Part shown: positions 53,061-63,786 of the stretch, one piece after another | How positions within the stretch are numbered: position 1 is the first letter of the stretch | Layout: each line of letters begins with the position of its first letter | Assembly (NCBI GenBank): GCA_031366005.1 | Contig: JANLZB010000006.1 | Span: 87,937 to 151,936 of the forward strand | Source of the DNA: JANLUX01 sp031366005 | GTDB lineage: Bacteria > Bacteroidota > Bacteroidia > AKYH767-A > OLB10 | Reading direction: 5' to 3' | Length of the DNA: 64,000 nucleotides | Notes under the pieces: model-generated | Database searches by the model: none | Told to the model about the DNA's origin: nothing | The model's input: only the letters and a program-made list of their open reading frames with translations | Made by a program: the position numbers and the translations under genes

Positions 53061-55925
53061 TTACGATTTCTGCAAAGAAAGGTTTTGCTGATAATACATT
53101 AATTCTTTTTTGAGGTAGTGAGCTGTTATTGATTTTTCGTTATCTAAAATTTGTTCAGGTGTTCCCTGGCAAATAATTTCACCACCCCGTGTGCCGCCTT
53201 CAGGACCTAAGTCAATAATATGATCTGCAACTTTTATCACATCCATGTTGTGTTCAATCACTAAAACAGTGTTGCCTTTGTCAACGAGTTTATGCAACAC
53301 TTCAAGAAGGATTCTTACATCTTCAAAATGCAAACCCGTGGTGGGCTCGTCTAAGATATAAAATGTATTACCTGTATCTTTTTTACTAAGCTCTGCAGCA
53401 AGCTTCACACGTTGTGCTTCACCACCGGATAATGTTGTGCTCTGCTGACCTAACGTGATGTAACCTAACCCAACCTGTTGCAATGTTTTTATTTTATGGA
53501 GAATGGATGGAATGTGTTCAAAATACTCAACAGCTTGTTCAATACTTAAATTCAAAACATCATTTATTGATTTGCCACGGTATCTTATTTCTAAAATTTC
53601 GCGGTTGTATCTTTTACCATTGCAACTCTCACATGTTACATATACATCAGGTAAAAAATTCATTTCAATAACACGCATACCAGCTCCCTGGCAGGTTTCG
53701 CATCGTCCACCTTTTACATTAAACGAAAACCAACCCGGAGGATAGCCACGAATTTTAGCTTCTGTTAAAGTGGAAAACAAATTTCTTATATCACTGAATA
53801 CTCCGATATAAGTTCCGGGATTGCTGCGTGGTGTTCTGCCGATTGGTGACTGATCAATTTCAATTACTTTATCCACATGCTCTAATCCCTTAATGGATTT
53901 ATAAGGAAGTGGTTTTGTAATCGAATTATAAAAATGCTGGTTGAGAATTGGATAAAGTGTTTCGTTAATCAAAGTGGATTTGCCACTGCCCGAAACGCCT
54001 GTTACACAAATTAATTTACCAAGAGGTAAATCAACATTTACATTTTTAAGGTTATTTCCTGAAGCGCCTTTAAGTGTTATTTTTTTTCCTGAACCTGTTC
54101 TTCGTTTATGTGCGTTGATTTGTAATTCACCACTTAAATATTTTGAAGTAAGCGAATTTGATTCCATCATCTCTTCCGGTGTTCCGCTTGCAACAATTTT
54201 TCCTCCGTGAATTCCTGCTCCCGGGCCAATGTCTAATACGTGATCAGCAGCCAGGATTGTTTCGCGATCGTGCTCCACAACAATTACTGTGTTACCAACA
54301 TCACGCAATTCTTTTAATGAATTGATTAATCTCACGTTGTCACGCTGATGTAATCCAATGCTTGGCTCATCCAGAATATACATCACTCCGACAAGCTGTG
54401 ATCCTATTTGTGTTGCAAGGCGGATGCGTTGTGATTCTCCTCCCGATAATGATTTAGCACTCCGGTTTAAAGTGAGATAATCCAAACCAACATCCAATAA
54501 AAATTTTATGCGTTTGCGAATTTCTTTGATCACTTCGTGAGCAATGGTTTGTTGCTTCTTGCTTAGCTGCGGTTCTAATACTTCAAACCATTGTTGAAGT
54601 GTGATGATGTCCATGTTGGCAAGCTCTGCAATATTTCTGTCATTAATCTTGAAGTAAAGCGATTCTTTTTTCAACCGTGAACCTTTACACTCAGGACAAG
54701 TGGTCGAAGTCATAAAACGCTGCGCCCATTTTTTAATTTTAGTGGAAGCAAATTCATTCTCCATCTGTGCTCCGATGAAGCTCACGATACCATCAAAGCT
54801 CAGGTTGTAACTGTTTACAACTCCGGGAGTAAATTCTTTGTCAACAGTAAATACTTCATTCGATCCGTAAAGAATAACATTCATGGCTTCATCAGAAATA
54901 TCAGCGATAGGAGTATTCAAAGTAAACCCATATCGTTTTCCAATTGTTTGCAACTGGCTATAAATCCAATTGTCTTTATAATCACCCAATGGAATTATTC
55001 CACCTTGTTTAATGCTAAGTTTGTTATCAGGTATAACGGCTTTCATATCAATCTCAGGGATTGTACCGAGGCCATTACATTTTCTGCATGCACCATAAGG
55101 CGAGTTGAATGAAAAAGCATTTGGTGCAGGTTCGTCATAGGAAATACCTGAAGTGGGACACATTAAATGCTGACTGAAATGACGCACAACATTTGTTTCC
55201 TCATCCAGAATCATCATAGAACCTTTTCCATATTTCAAAGCTGTACGAATGCTGTCAGCAATGCGGAATCGCATATCATCTTTTACCTGAATGCGGTCAA
55301 CAACAGTTTCAATATCGTGCGTTTTATAACGGTCTGCCTGTAATCCACGTTTGAGTTCTGTAAGTACTCCGTCAATGCGCACGCGGACAAAACCCTGCTG
55401 TGCAATTTGCAAAAACAATTCGCGGTAATGTCCTTTACGTCCTCTAACAACAGGAGCAAGCAGCAATAAATTTTTGCCCTCAAACTGCTCCATAATGATA
55501 TTGATAATTTGTTCATCAGTCTGGCGAATCATTTTCTCACCAGTCATAAAAGAAAAAGCATCCGATGCACGTGCAAAAAGCAAGCGCATGAAATCATAAA
55601 TCTCCGTAACAGTACCCACTGTTGACCGTGGATTGGTATTAGTGGTTTTTTGTTCAATAGAAATTACAGGACTCAGGCCGGTGATCTTATCCACATCCGG
55701 ACGCTCCATGTTTCCTAAAAACTGGCGTGCATAAGCAGAAAAAGTTTCCATGTACCTGCGCTGACCTTCAGCATACAAAGTGTCAAAAGCAAGTGAGCTT
55801 TTTCCGCTTCCGCTCAATCCCGTTATTACGATTAACTTATTTCTTGGAAAACTTACATCAATATTTTGAAGGTTATGTACTCTCGCCCCGTAAACTTCTA
55901 CTTTATCCTCTTCAGTAATAATCAT
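53061..55925 (-). CDS. uvrA: Excinuclease ABC subunit A
   Basis: 954-aa DNA-damage sensor of nucleotide excision repair. The first Walker A GLSGSGKS is at 36-43 and the second GVSGSGKST near 645. Two ABC signatures (LSGGESQRIRLA, LSGGEAQRVKLA) and Walker B (YILDEPSIGLHQRD, FYILDEPTTGLHFEDV) follow. The zinc modules are present as CPTSG...CRKCNG, CPECKG and CETCQG...CESCNG. Full length. It is divergent from the PKD gene, with 175 bases between. Confidence 0.98.
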   Translation of the reverse strand: MIITEEDKVEVYGARVHNLQNIDVSFPRNKLIVITGLSGSGKSSLAFDTLYAEGQRRYMETFSAYARQFLGNMERPDVDKITGLSPVISIEQKTTNTNPRSTVGTVTEIYDFMRLLFARASDAFSFMTGEKMIRQTDEQIINIIMEQFEGKNLLLLAPVVRGRKGHYRELFLQIAQQGFVRVRIDGVLTELKRGLQADRYKTHDIETVVDRIQVKDDMRFRIADSIRTALKYGKGSMMILDEETNVVRHFSQHLMCPTSGISYDEPAPNAFSFNSPYGACRKCNGLGTIPEIDMKAVIPDNKLSIKQGGIIPLGDYKDNWIYSQLQTIGKRYGFTLNTPIADISDEAMNVILYGSNEVFTVDKEFTPGVVNSYNLSFDGIVSFIGAQMENEFASTKIKKWAQRFMTSTTCPECKGSRLKKESLYFKINDRNIAELANMDIITLQQWFEVLEPQLSKKQQTIAHEVIKEIRKRIKFLLDVGLDYLTLNRSAKSLSGGESQRIRLATQIGSQLVGVMYILDEPSIGLHQRDNVRLINSLKELRDVGNTVIVVEHDRETILAADHVLDIGPGAGIHGGKIVASGTPEEMMESNSLTSKYLSGELQINAHKRRTGSGKKITLKGASGNNLKNVNVDLPLGKLICVTGVSGSGKSTLINETLYPILNQHFYNSITKPLPYKSIKGLEHVDKVIEIDQSPIGRTPRSNPGTYIGVFSDIRNLFSTLTEAKIRGYPPGWFSFNVKGGRCETCQGAGMRVIEMNFLPDVYVTCESCNGKRYNREILEIRYRGKSINDVLNLSIEQAVEYFEHIPSILHKIKTLQQVGLGYITLGQQSTTLSGGEAQRVKLAAELSKKDTGNTFYILDEPTTGLHFEDVRILLEVLHKLVDKGNTVLVIEHNMDVIKVADHIIDLGPEGGTRGGEIICQGTPEQILDNEKSITAHYLKKELMYYQQNLSLQKS

Positions 55926-56154
55926 TATAAAAAATCAATTTAAGCCGGCAAAATTAAGGATTTAAGTCCTTGGCTCCATAGGTGAACCTATCTCTGATAA
56001 TGAAGAAAACAGGTTAAAAATTTTAAGAAATCTTACAGTTTATTTCCAACGTGAAATTTTTATAGAGCAAAGATTTTTAAAAATTATTATCAAAATAAAA
56101 ATGTACCGAACCATTTGTACAAAACATTCGTACAACATTTATTCATTTAGAGTC
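55926..56154. other. Divergent upstream region between uvrA and the PKD giant
   Basis: It contains two small palindromes: AAGGA-TTTAAG-TCCTT (55956-55971) and ATAGGT-GA-ACCTAT (55978-55991). They lie about 30-65 bases upstream of uvrA and could be operator-like, but no known site (for example a LexA box) is recognised. A plus-strand reading frame begins at 56101, but the signal peptide places the true PKD start at 56155. Confidence 0.4.
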
Positions 56155-59100
56155 ATGAAGAGTCAGAGAACAGTGTTGAATAAAAATATTTTAAGTAGTT
56201 TATTAATTTTTGTTTCAGTGGTAGCGTACGCGCAATCTCCAGTTGCATCTTTTTCAGTTAATGTTAATAGCGGTTGCCAGCCCTTGAGTGTGCAGTTTAA
56301 CAACACATCTCAAAACGCTGTTTCATATTACTGGGCTTTTGGAAATGGCAATACATCTAACCTTGCTAATCCAAGTAATGTTTACAATCTGTCAGGAAAT
56401 TATACAGTTACATTAACAGCTTATGATGCGAGTGGAAATTCAGATGTAAAAACCATTACCAATTGCATTACTGTTATTCCGACTCCGGTGGCAGCATTTA
56501 CTTCAAACATCTCCAATGCCTGTGAGGGATATGGAATAATTCAGTTTACCAATTCAAGTCTGAATTTTGATTCTTGTATCTGGGATTTTGGTGATGGAAC
56601 AAAAAGTAATGTTTTTAATCCTGTTCATCAATATTCATTAGCAGGAACATTCACTGTTTCATTAATTGTATTTAATTCTCCATTTCATTGCTCTGATATA
56701 TTATCACAATCGCAATTTATCACTATTCATCCCAAGCCTGTTGTTTCAGTTAATGTTAACTCAACATTTACCTGCGATTCAACTTATGCATTTTCATTTA
56801 CAGCAGCGGGTTCCAATATGAACTCGTGGAACTGGTCATTTGGTGACGGCACATTTTCAGTTTTGCAAAATCCATTTCATTCTTATAATCAATCCGGCAA
56901 TTTTAATGTAAAGCTTATTACAACAAGTACTTTTGGGTGTAAGGACACAAGTTTTTTAAACTCAGTGATTACTGTTCAGAATAATCCTGTTCCTATTATT
57001 ACAGCGAGCGATAGTGTTGGTTGTTCACCCACCACAATAAATTTTAATACCAATATTACCAATGCACAATGGCTATGGAGTTTTGGTGATGGTGACAGTG
57101 CTTTCATCCGGAACCCGGTTCATGTTTATGATTCCATCGGAACCTTTTACGTGGGTTTACAGGTAATTTATTCTAACGGTTGCTCACAACAAGTTGTTCT
57201 TAATAATTATATAAATATTCTTGATGCACCTCATCCTACTTTTGTATTGGTTAATCGTATAGGTTGTGCTCCTTTAACTGTTCAGTTCAATAACACTACT
57301 CCTGGAACATATACTTACGTTTGGGATTTTGGAGATGGAACAACATCAACATCAGTAAACACAACACATACTTATGATACAATCGGAACTTTTATTCCGT
57401 CACTCACTGCAATCAGCAGCAATGGATGTAGTAAGACTGCACTCACTTCATGGTATGGCGTGAGTGTTACAGGTCCTGCGGCTGATTTTTCTGCAAACAT
57501 CACAAGTGGTTGCCCTCCGCTATCAGTACATTTTACTGATCATTCAATGAATGCAACACAATGGTTATGGGATTTCGGTGATGGATTCACATCAACACAA
57601 CAACATCCATCGCATAATTTTAATACAGGCAGTTATATTGTGACATTAATTGTTACTGATGCACTCGGATGTAAGGATACATTAGTTTCTTCCAATGCAA
57701 TTAGTGTAACCGCTCCTGTTAATAATTTTTTACCCTCAACCCCGGTTACGGCATGTGCGCCATTTACAGCTAATTTGTCAGATAACTCAGGAGCTCTCTC
57801 ATGTGTTTGGAATTTTGGAGATGGAACAAGCTCAACATTGCAAAACCCTACTCATGTTTACAATCAACCGGGAACATATACTGTATCATTAACAACACAA
57901 TCCGCATCAGGTGGTTGTTCGCAATACATTGCTGATTACAGCATATTCATTATTAAAGGAGGAGTTGCTTATTTTACTCATACCGAAACTCATTGTCCGC
58001 CTTACCAGGCATTTTTTACTGATAGCTCTACCAATGCAATAAGTTGGTTTTGGGATTTTGGTGATGGTACTACAAGCACCTTGCAAAACCCAACGCATAC
58101 TTATACTCGCATGGGATATTTTGATGTGAGCCTTACCATAACCACAAATGACGGTTGCACTACCACCTATATTCAAAACTATGGAGTGCACTTTACTTCA
58201 TTTGGTGCGCATGCCACTGCTTTTACCAATGATACTGTTCCGCCATTCACTGTTAATTATTTTGCAGGTTCAATAGGTGTCACCTCCTGGCTCTGGAATT
58301 TTGGTGATGGAACCACTTCCACTCTCGAAGACCCCGTACATGTTTATAATAGTGCAGGGCCATTTACCATTTCATTAACAGTTACAGGAGATAGTTGTAC
58401 CTATACTTATAATTATCCTCCCGTGAGTTTTGGCGGAGGTGGTGTTATAGTTCCGGGTGGTGGTTCAGGTGGTGGCACTCCTCCTCCGCTTGAATATGAT
58501 TGTGTACCATATATTGTAAATTTCTCTAATCCTGTTCCAAATGCTGTCACCTGGTTATGGGATTTTGGTGATAATACAACTTCGTCACTTCCAGATCCGA
58601 TGCATACCTATCTTGATACAGGAATGTATCAGGTAATATTATATACAACTGATTCAACCGGTGATGTTGACACTTTAATTTTTCCAAAAGTGTTTAACAT
58701 TAAAAAAGCAGATAGTGATTTCACAATCAATACTACTAATACTTGTAACGGTGTATTGGTGAGTTTATCCACACTTGCTCCTGCAGCATCTTATGACTGG
58801 AGTTTTGGTGACGGTGCTACTTCAACTTTATCAAATCCTTCACATACCTATCCAAACATTGCATCTAATTATATATTATCATTTAATGTTACTGATACTA
58901 ACGGATGCAGTGCATACAGTACGCAGACATATTATTCAACAGTTAATAATCCGTTGAGCGCAAGTGTGCAGGAAACCTGTGCCGGTGACACTGTGAATTT
59001 TAATTGCGGATCAATAAATTACAGTTCTTATTTATGGGATTTCGGTGATGGAAACATTTCAAATTCTAAAGATCCGTTTCATGTTTATAATGACAGTGGA

Positions 59101-61929
59101 ATTTATAATGTGAGCTTAACAGTTACTGATGTTAACGGATGCACCAATAATTATATTCTTCAAAATGGCATTGAGGTATTTAAACCCGTAGCTGATTTCT
59201 CCGTTTCACCACCACTATCATCATGTACTTGGGTGCGTGTTCTTTTAACAAACCTGTCAACCGGTGCTGACCATTACCTGTGGGATTTTGATACTACTGC
59301 CGGAACTTCTACAGCAGTAAATCCTCCTGTTTATTATTATGGGTTAGGATATCATGATATTAAACTCACTGCCTATAAAAATATGTGCAGCAGCAGCAAA
59401 ACAATAAGTAATGTAGTATATGTGCCTAATCGTTCTGTAAATTTCAGTTATGCTGTCAACAGTGAGTGTTTACCTGTAACAGCAGTTTTTACTGATCAGA
59501 GTGTGGATGCGGTGAGTTGGTTATGGGACTTTGGAGATGGTAATACTTCTACACTCAGAAACCCTTCACACGTTTATAATATTGTTCCCTACACTGATAT
59601 TACACTTAGCATAACAGATACCAATGGCTGCACCGTTAGTTTAACCAAACCGAAACCCGCAATGTCGTATGCTTCATTTTCTGTTTCTACCACAAACGGT
59701 TGTAATCCCACTTCAGTTTTATTTTCTGATTCATCAGGCAATGTAATTTCATGGCATTGGAGTTTTGGTGATGGAGATACTTCATCGCTGCAAAGCCCTG
59801 TTCATATTTATGATAATAATGGAATTTATAATGTTCAGTTAATCGTTCAGGGAACTTCAGGTTGTTATGATACATTAAATCTGGATTCAATAATTACTAT
59901 TTCATCAAGCACTGCTGCATTTACATCAAATAACACATTCGAATGTCTTCCACTTGTAGCAGATTTTACCGATGCTTCCAGTAATGCTGTTTCGTGGCTA
60001 TGGAATTTTGGTGATGGTAGCACGTCTTCTAATCAAAATCCTTCTCACATCTATAACCTGCCAGGCGTTTATACAGTTACCTTAATTGTAACCAATGCAT
60101 TGGGATGCTCTGACACATTGGTAAGGAATGATTACATCACGGTGCGTGGTTCGCTGCCATCATTCACTTTATCTGATTCATCAGGATGCAATCCTGTAAC
60201 GGTTTCATTCACTGATCAATCACAGGGAGCAATAGGTTGGCAATGGAATTTTGGTGATGGAGCTACTGATTCAATTATTTCTCCTGTACATACTTATAAT
60301 CTTGCCGGAACATTTATTATCACCTTAATTACAGAGGACACTACAGGATGTTTTACTTCTTTCACTTATCCAAATCCTGTCCAGGTTAGTCAAATGCCTG
60401 TTGCGTTATTTAGTGTGAATAACACTGTCGGTTGTTCACCTCTGATAGTTTCGTTTAACAATCAATCAACCAATGCTGATAGTGTGCTATGGGTTTTTGG
60501 TGACGGAACTACTTCCACAGATTTTAGTCCTGTGCATGCTTATAACATAGCGGGCAGTTATACTATTATGTTAATTGCTACCAATGCAGGTGGATGTATT
60601 GATACATTTCTTCTGTCACAGTCAGTTATTGTTTATCCTCAGCCACAAGCTGATTTTACAAGTGATATAACTGAAGGCTGTGCAACACTGCCGGTTAATT
60701 TTACAAATGGTTCTTCCAATTTATACAGCCCTGCATTTCACTGGGATTTTGGAAATGGTGATACATCTGATATCCAGAATCCAACGGAGTTATTTACTAC
60801 TCCCGGTATTTATGATATCAGTTTAACAGTAACTAATGAAGGTGGTTGTATGGATGTAATGCTTAAGAATGCATACATACGCGTGTATGACCAGGCGCCA
60901 CCACCCGTTTCTGATATGCGCAGTGTGTCTGTTGTTTCCAATTCAGCAGTTGAGATTGCGTGGGATTTATGTACTTCCACAGATTTTAATTATTATACTT
61001 TATTCCGTTTAGATTCTATGAGCGGAGTGTATGACAGCATTTCCAGTTTCAATCAGGGTAATGTAAGCATGAGCCAGGGTTATCCTGTTTATACTGACAA
61101 TAATTTAAATACCTTAAATAATACTTATACTTATCTTATACAAACTACTGACTTATGCGGAAACAAACAGGACACGAGTTTTTCGACATCACATTCAACA
61201 ATAAATTTAACTGCATCAGTTGCAGGAAAAGCTGTGGAATTAAACTGGACTCCTTATGAAAATTGTTCAGTTGCCGCTTATGAAATTTACCGCCAGGACA
61301 ATGAAACGGGGAGTTATGTAAACATTGCATCTGTTCCATCATCAGTAATTAATTTTATTGACACAACCACTTATTGTCCGTTTAAGTATGCATACAAAGT
61401 GAGAGCAACAGCGCTTTGCGGTGATCAGCATTTTGTTTCGTGGAGCGACAGTGCAATGGCTCAGCCACAGAGCGATATCTTATTACAACAGGTGGAGATA
61501 GTGCGTTCCACAGTGGTAAATGATCATTATATACTTACAGAATGGAAACCGCCTGTGATTGCTCCTGCAACCGTGATGGGATATAAAATATTAAGATCAG
61601 GTGACCAGGTTAATTATGTTGAAATTGCAACTGTATCTTCTGCTGAGCTTTCTTATTCTGATTATAATGTGGATGTACACAATTATCAATACTTCTATAA
61701 AATTTCTGTAATTAATCAATGCAATATTGAAACAACACCGCTTGACAAGAGTTCCTCTGTTTTATTAAAAGGTGATTACAATGATTTAACATCAAGGCTT
61801 CGCTGGACAAAATATCTGCAGTGGGATACAGGTGTAGAAAAATATGTTATTGAAAAGAAAGATGAACAGGGAATGTGGCAGATCATTAAAATTGTAGATG
61901 GTAATACTACGGAGATGGAGGATGAGTAA
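56155..61929 (+). CDS. Giant surface protein with 19 PKD domains, C-terminus apparently truncated
   Basis: 1924 aa from the ATG at 56155 (signal peptide ending VVAYA-Q). I count nineteen PKD domains of about 80 aa from residue 22 to about 1590, nearly all with W-x-FGDG and P-x-H-x-Y. Domain 13 lacks FGDG. A Gly-rich linker (GGGGVIVPGGGSGGG) lies between domains 9 and 10. Fn3-like domains follow (about 1595-1915), the last broken off at VDGNTTEMEDE. Relatives normally continue into a gliding-motility/T9SS C-terminal domain; none is present. The stop is 14 bases before a palindrome at 61943. Probably an adhesin or stalk-like protein; export by T9SS is doubtful. Confidence 0.85.
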   Translation: MKSQRTVLNKNILSSLLIFVSVVAYAQSPVASFSVNVNSGCQPLSVQFNNTSQNAVSYYWAFGNGNTSNLANPSNVYNLSGNYTVTLTAYDASGNSDVKTITNCITVIPTPVAAFTSNISNACEGYGIIQFTNSSLNFDSCIWDFGDGTKSNVFNPVHQYSLAGTFTVSLIVFNSPFHCSDILSQSQFITIHPKPVVSVNVNSTFTCDSTYAFSFTAAGSNMNSWNWSFGDGTFSVLQNPFHSYNQSGNFNVKLITTSTFGCKDTSFLNSVITVQNNPVPIITASDSVGCSPTTINFNTNITNAQWLWSFGDGDSAFIRNPVHVYDSIGTFYVGLQVIYSNGCSQQVVLNNYINILDAPHPTFVLVNRIGCAPLTVQFNNTTPGTYTYVWDFGDGTTSTSVNTTHTYDTIGTFIPSLTAISSNGCSKTALTSWYGVSVTGPAADFSANITSGCPPLSVHFTDHSMNATQWLWDFGDGFTSTQQHPSHNFNTGSYIVTLIVTDALGCKDTLVSSNAISVTAPVNNFLPSTPVTACAPFTANLSDNSGALSCVWNFGDGTSSTLQNPTHVYNQPGTYTVSLTTQSASGGCSQYIADYSIFIIKGGVAYFTHTETHCPPYQAFFTDSSTNAISWFWDFGDGTTSTLQNPTHTYTRMGYFDVSLTITTNDGCTTTYIQNYGVHFTSFGAHATAFTNDTVPPFTVNYFAGSIGVTSWLWNFGDGTTSTLEDPVHVYNSAGPFTISLTVTGDSCTYTYNYPPVSFGGGGVIVPGGGSGGGTPPPLEYDCVPYIVNFSNPVPNAVTWLWDFGDNTTSSLPDPMHTYLDTGMYQVILYTTDSTGDVDTLIFPKVFNIKKADSDFTINTTNTCNGVLVSLSTLAPAASYDWSFGDGATSTLSNPSHTYPNIASNYILSFNVTDTNGCSAYSTQTYYSTVNNPLSASVQETCAGDTVNFNCGSINYSSYLWDFGDGNISNSKDPFHVYNDSGIYNVSLTVTDVNGCTNNYILQNGIEVFKPVADFSVSPPLSSCTWVRVLLTNLSTGADHYLWDFDTTAGTSTAVNPPVYYYGLGYHDIKLTAYKNMCSSSKTISNVVYVPNRSVNFSYAVNSECLPVTAVFTDQSVDAVSWLWDFGDGNTSTLRNPSHVYNIVPYTDITLSITDTNGCTVSLTKPKPAMSYASFSVSTTNGCNPTSVLFSDSSGNVISWHWSFGDGDTSSLQSPVHIYDNNGIYNVQLIVQGTSGCYDTLNLDSIITISSSTAAFTSNNTFECLPLVADFTDASSNAVSWLWNFGDGSTSSNQNPSHIYNLPGVYTVTLIVTNALGCSDTLVRNDYITVRGSLPSFTLSDSSGCNPVTVSFTDQSQGAIGWQWNFGDGATDSIISPVHTYNLAGTFIITLITEDTTGCFTSFTYPNPVQVSQMPVALFSVNNTVGCSPLIVSFNNQSTNADSVLWVFGDGTTSTDFSPVHAYNIAGSYTIMLIATNAGGCIDTFLLSQSVIVYPQPQADFTSDITEGCATLPVNFTNGSSNLYSPAFHWDFGNGDTSDIQNPTELFTTPGIYDISLTVTNEGGCMDVMLKNAYIRVYDQAPPPVSDMRSVSVVSNSAVEIAWDLCTSTDFNYYTLFRLDSMSGVYDSISSFNQGNVSMSQGYPVYTDNNLNTLNNTYTYLIQTTDLCGNKQDTSFSTSHSTINLTASVAGKAVELNWTPYENCSVAAYEIYRQDNETGSYVNIASVPSSVINFIDTTTYCPFKYAYKVRATALCGDQHFVSWSDSAMAQPQSDILLQQVEIVRSTVVNDHYILTEWKPPVIAPATVMGYKILRSGDQVNYVEIATVSSAELSYSDYNVDVHNYQYFYKISVINQCNIETTPLDKSSSVLLKGDYNDLTSRLRWTKYLQWDTGVEKYVIEKKDEQGMWQIIKIVDGNTTEMEDE

Positions 61930-61942
61930 GGAATGCGATTTG

Positions 61943-61958
61943 TTCCGATTTATCGGAA
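61943..61958. repeat. 16-bp palindrome (7+2+7) after the PKD gene
   Basis: TTCCGAT-TT-ATCGGAA, same layout as the palindrome inside guaA at 36950. It lies in the 42 bases between the PKD gene stop and the yihY stop. Confidence 0.6.
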
Positions 61959-61971
61959 TGATGTGAGAGCC

Positions 61972-62928
61972 TCAACTCAAAATCTTCTTCCTCAAAACCT
62001 GTCCGTGATGGCTTTTTGCGCGGTTGATGGCAACGTTTAATTCAAAGCCAATTAATAATACAAGCGAGTTAATATAAAGCCAGACTAAGATAATCATCAG
62101 TGTTCCGATTGAGCCATATACTTTATTATACTGTCCGAAATGCGTGATGAAAAAATTAAAACCGATGGAAGTAATAACAACCAGCAAAGTTGCAAGTAAA
62201 GATCCGGCACTGATAAATTTTAATTTCTGACGGTGTGATGGTCCTGCAAAATACAAAAGCGATATGGCGGTAATACAGAGTGCAAATAAAATTATCCATT
62301 TACCAAGCTGAAGCAGTACCACATTCAAATTATTTTTTACAAGTGAATTTTTTACGAGATAATATGAAAATACTTCGCTGCTGATGAGTAAAGCAATTGC
62401 CAATATGATGAGTGATGCGATGGAGATTGTTAGAAACAATGCTACCAGGCGCTGTCTTAAATGAGAACGCATTGTTTTTCCATGATAGGATTTATTAAAC
62501 CATTTCATCAATGCCAATACACCCTGAGTAGAAATAAGCAATGCAAAGAAAAAACCAAATGAAAGTAAGCCGCTTCGCTGATGACGGATGATATCTTCAA
62601 TGGTTGTGCTTGCTGCTTCATAAGTGCTGGCCGGTAAAAAAGTTTTTATCAGTTCTAATAATGTATCCTGAAAATTATCAAGCGGTATATAAGGAATGAG
62701 TGTAAAAAGAAAGATGATGGCAGGAAACAACGCGAGAAAAAAACTGAATGCTAGTGAACGTGCACGTGTTTGCAATTCACTTTCTCTCCATCCTTTCAAA
62801 AAAAATATTGCTACTTCATAGAGTGATAATCCTTCGAAGCCCGGTAGCTTTACAGTAGCAGCAAAATTACCTATGTCTTTAACAATTTTTTGTTGAAACC
62901 CTTTTTCTTTGATATTCTTAAGCGTCAT
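61972..62928 (-). CDS. YihY/BrkB family inner-membrane protein
   Basis: 318 aa with about six membrane helices, the first at about 45-70 (SLAFSFFLALFPAIIFLF) and the last near 265-290 (LMIILVWLYINSLVLLIGFELN). The family blocks LAFSFFLALFPAIIFLFTLIPYIP, GVLALMKWFNKSY and YGSIGTLMIILVWLYI are present, with NVAINRA after the last helix. Once called ribonuclease BN in error; transport-like function is unclear. It follows nadC on the minus strand with a 9-bp gap, so they are probably co-transcribed. Confidence 0.93.
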   Translation of the reverse strand: MTLKNIKEKGFQQKIVKDIGNFAATVKLPGFEGLSLYEVAIFFLKGWRESELQTRARSLAFSFFLALFPAIIFLFTLIPYIPLDNFQDTLLELIKTFLPASTYEAASTTIEDIIRHQRSGLLSFGFFFALLISTQGVLALMKWFNKSYHGKTMRSHLRQRLVALFLTISIASLIILAIALLISSEVFSYYLVKNSLVKNNLNVVLLQLGKWIILFALCITAISLLYFAGPSHRQKLKFISAGSLLATLLVVITSIGFNFFITHFGQYNKVYGSIGTLMIILVWLYINSLVLLIGFELNVAINRAKSHHGQVLRKKILS

Positions 62929-62937
62929 AGTTTAATT

Positions 62938-63771
62938 TTAAAAAGCTTTGAGACTTAAGTCAAGACTCTTAACCGAATGAGTGAGTGCTCCTACTGAAAT
63001 AAAATCAACACCTGTTTCAGCATATTGCCTTATTGTTTCTAAAATAATAGAGCCTGAAGCTTCCGTTTGAAAACGTTTATTGATAAGCTGAACAGCTTCT
63101 TTTAATAATTCAGGTTTCATATTATCGAGTAAAACACGATTGACATTTCCGTTCTTTAATACTTCTTCCACTTCTTTCAGATTTCGTGTTTCAATTTCAA
63201 TCTGAAGATTTTTACCTGTGGATTTTAAATATTCAAGTGTGCGGTTAATTGCTGCTTCAATGCCTCCAGCAAAATCGATGTGATTATCTTTAATGAGAAT
63301 CATATCGTATAAACCATAACGATGATTGTATCCACCGCCAATGCGTACTGCCCATTTTTCAATGTTTCTGCAAAGCGGAGTTGTCTTCCGGGTATCAAGT
63401 ACTTTGGTATTTAATCCTTCCAGTTGTTTAACATACCTGGAAGTGTTGGTAGCAATTGCGCTCATTCGCTGCATGCAATTAAGTACCAGTCTTTCTGCTT
63501 TTAATATGGATTGAACATTACCTTCTATATGAAAAGCAATGTCATTTATCTCAATTGCATCACCATCATTTTTAAAAGTTGTAAATTGAATCTGATCATC
63601 AACGATGTTAAAAATCTGCTTCGCTAATTCAATGCCTGCCAGAATTCCTTTTTCTTTTACTAATAACCGTGCTCTTCCTTTCTGGTCACTTTTAATACAA
63701 GCCAAAGAAGTATGATCGCCATCTCCCACATCCTCAGCCAAAGCATTGATGATAAATAATTCAGAAGTCAT
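62938..63771 (-). CDS. nadC: Nicotinate-nucleotide pyrophosphorylase (carboxylating)
   Basis: 277 aa from the ATG at 63771, which fits the family start (ALAEDVGDGDHTS). Makes nicotinate mononucleotide from quinolinate in NAD synthesis. Quinolinate/PRPP-binding segments: LNCMQRMSAIAT, LDTRKTTPLCRNIEKWAVRIGGGYNHRYGLYDMILIKDNHI, IEIETRNLKEV, VLLDNMKPELL, and the end ISVGALTHSVKSLDLSL. Full length. Confidence 0.97.
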   Translation of the reverse strand: MTSELFIINALAEDVGDGDHTSLACIKSDQKGRARLLVKEKGILAGIELAKQIFNIVDDQIQFTTFKNDGDAIEINDIAFHIEGNVQSILKAERLVLNCMQRMSAIATNTSRYVKQLEGLNTKVLDTRKTTPLCRNIEKWAVRIGGGYNHRYGLYDMILIKDNHIDFAGGIEAAINRTLEYLKSTGKNLQIEIETRNLKEVEEVLKNGNVNRVLLDNMKPELLKEAVQLINKRFQTEASGSIILETIRQYAETGVDFISVGALTHSVKSLDLSLKAF

Positions 63772-63786
63772 AAAAATAATTTGCCG

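Noticed and set aside
46290..61700. Repeated units in the Ig-like and PKD genes as DNA repeats
   Set aside because: They are protein domain repeats (TGGGATTTTGGTGATGG-type for WDFGDG), differing at many bases, inside open genes.
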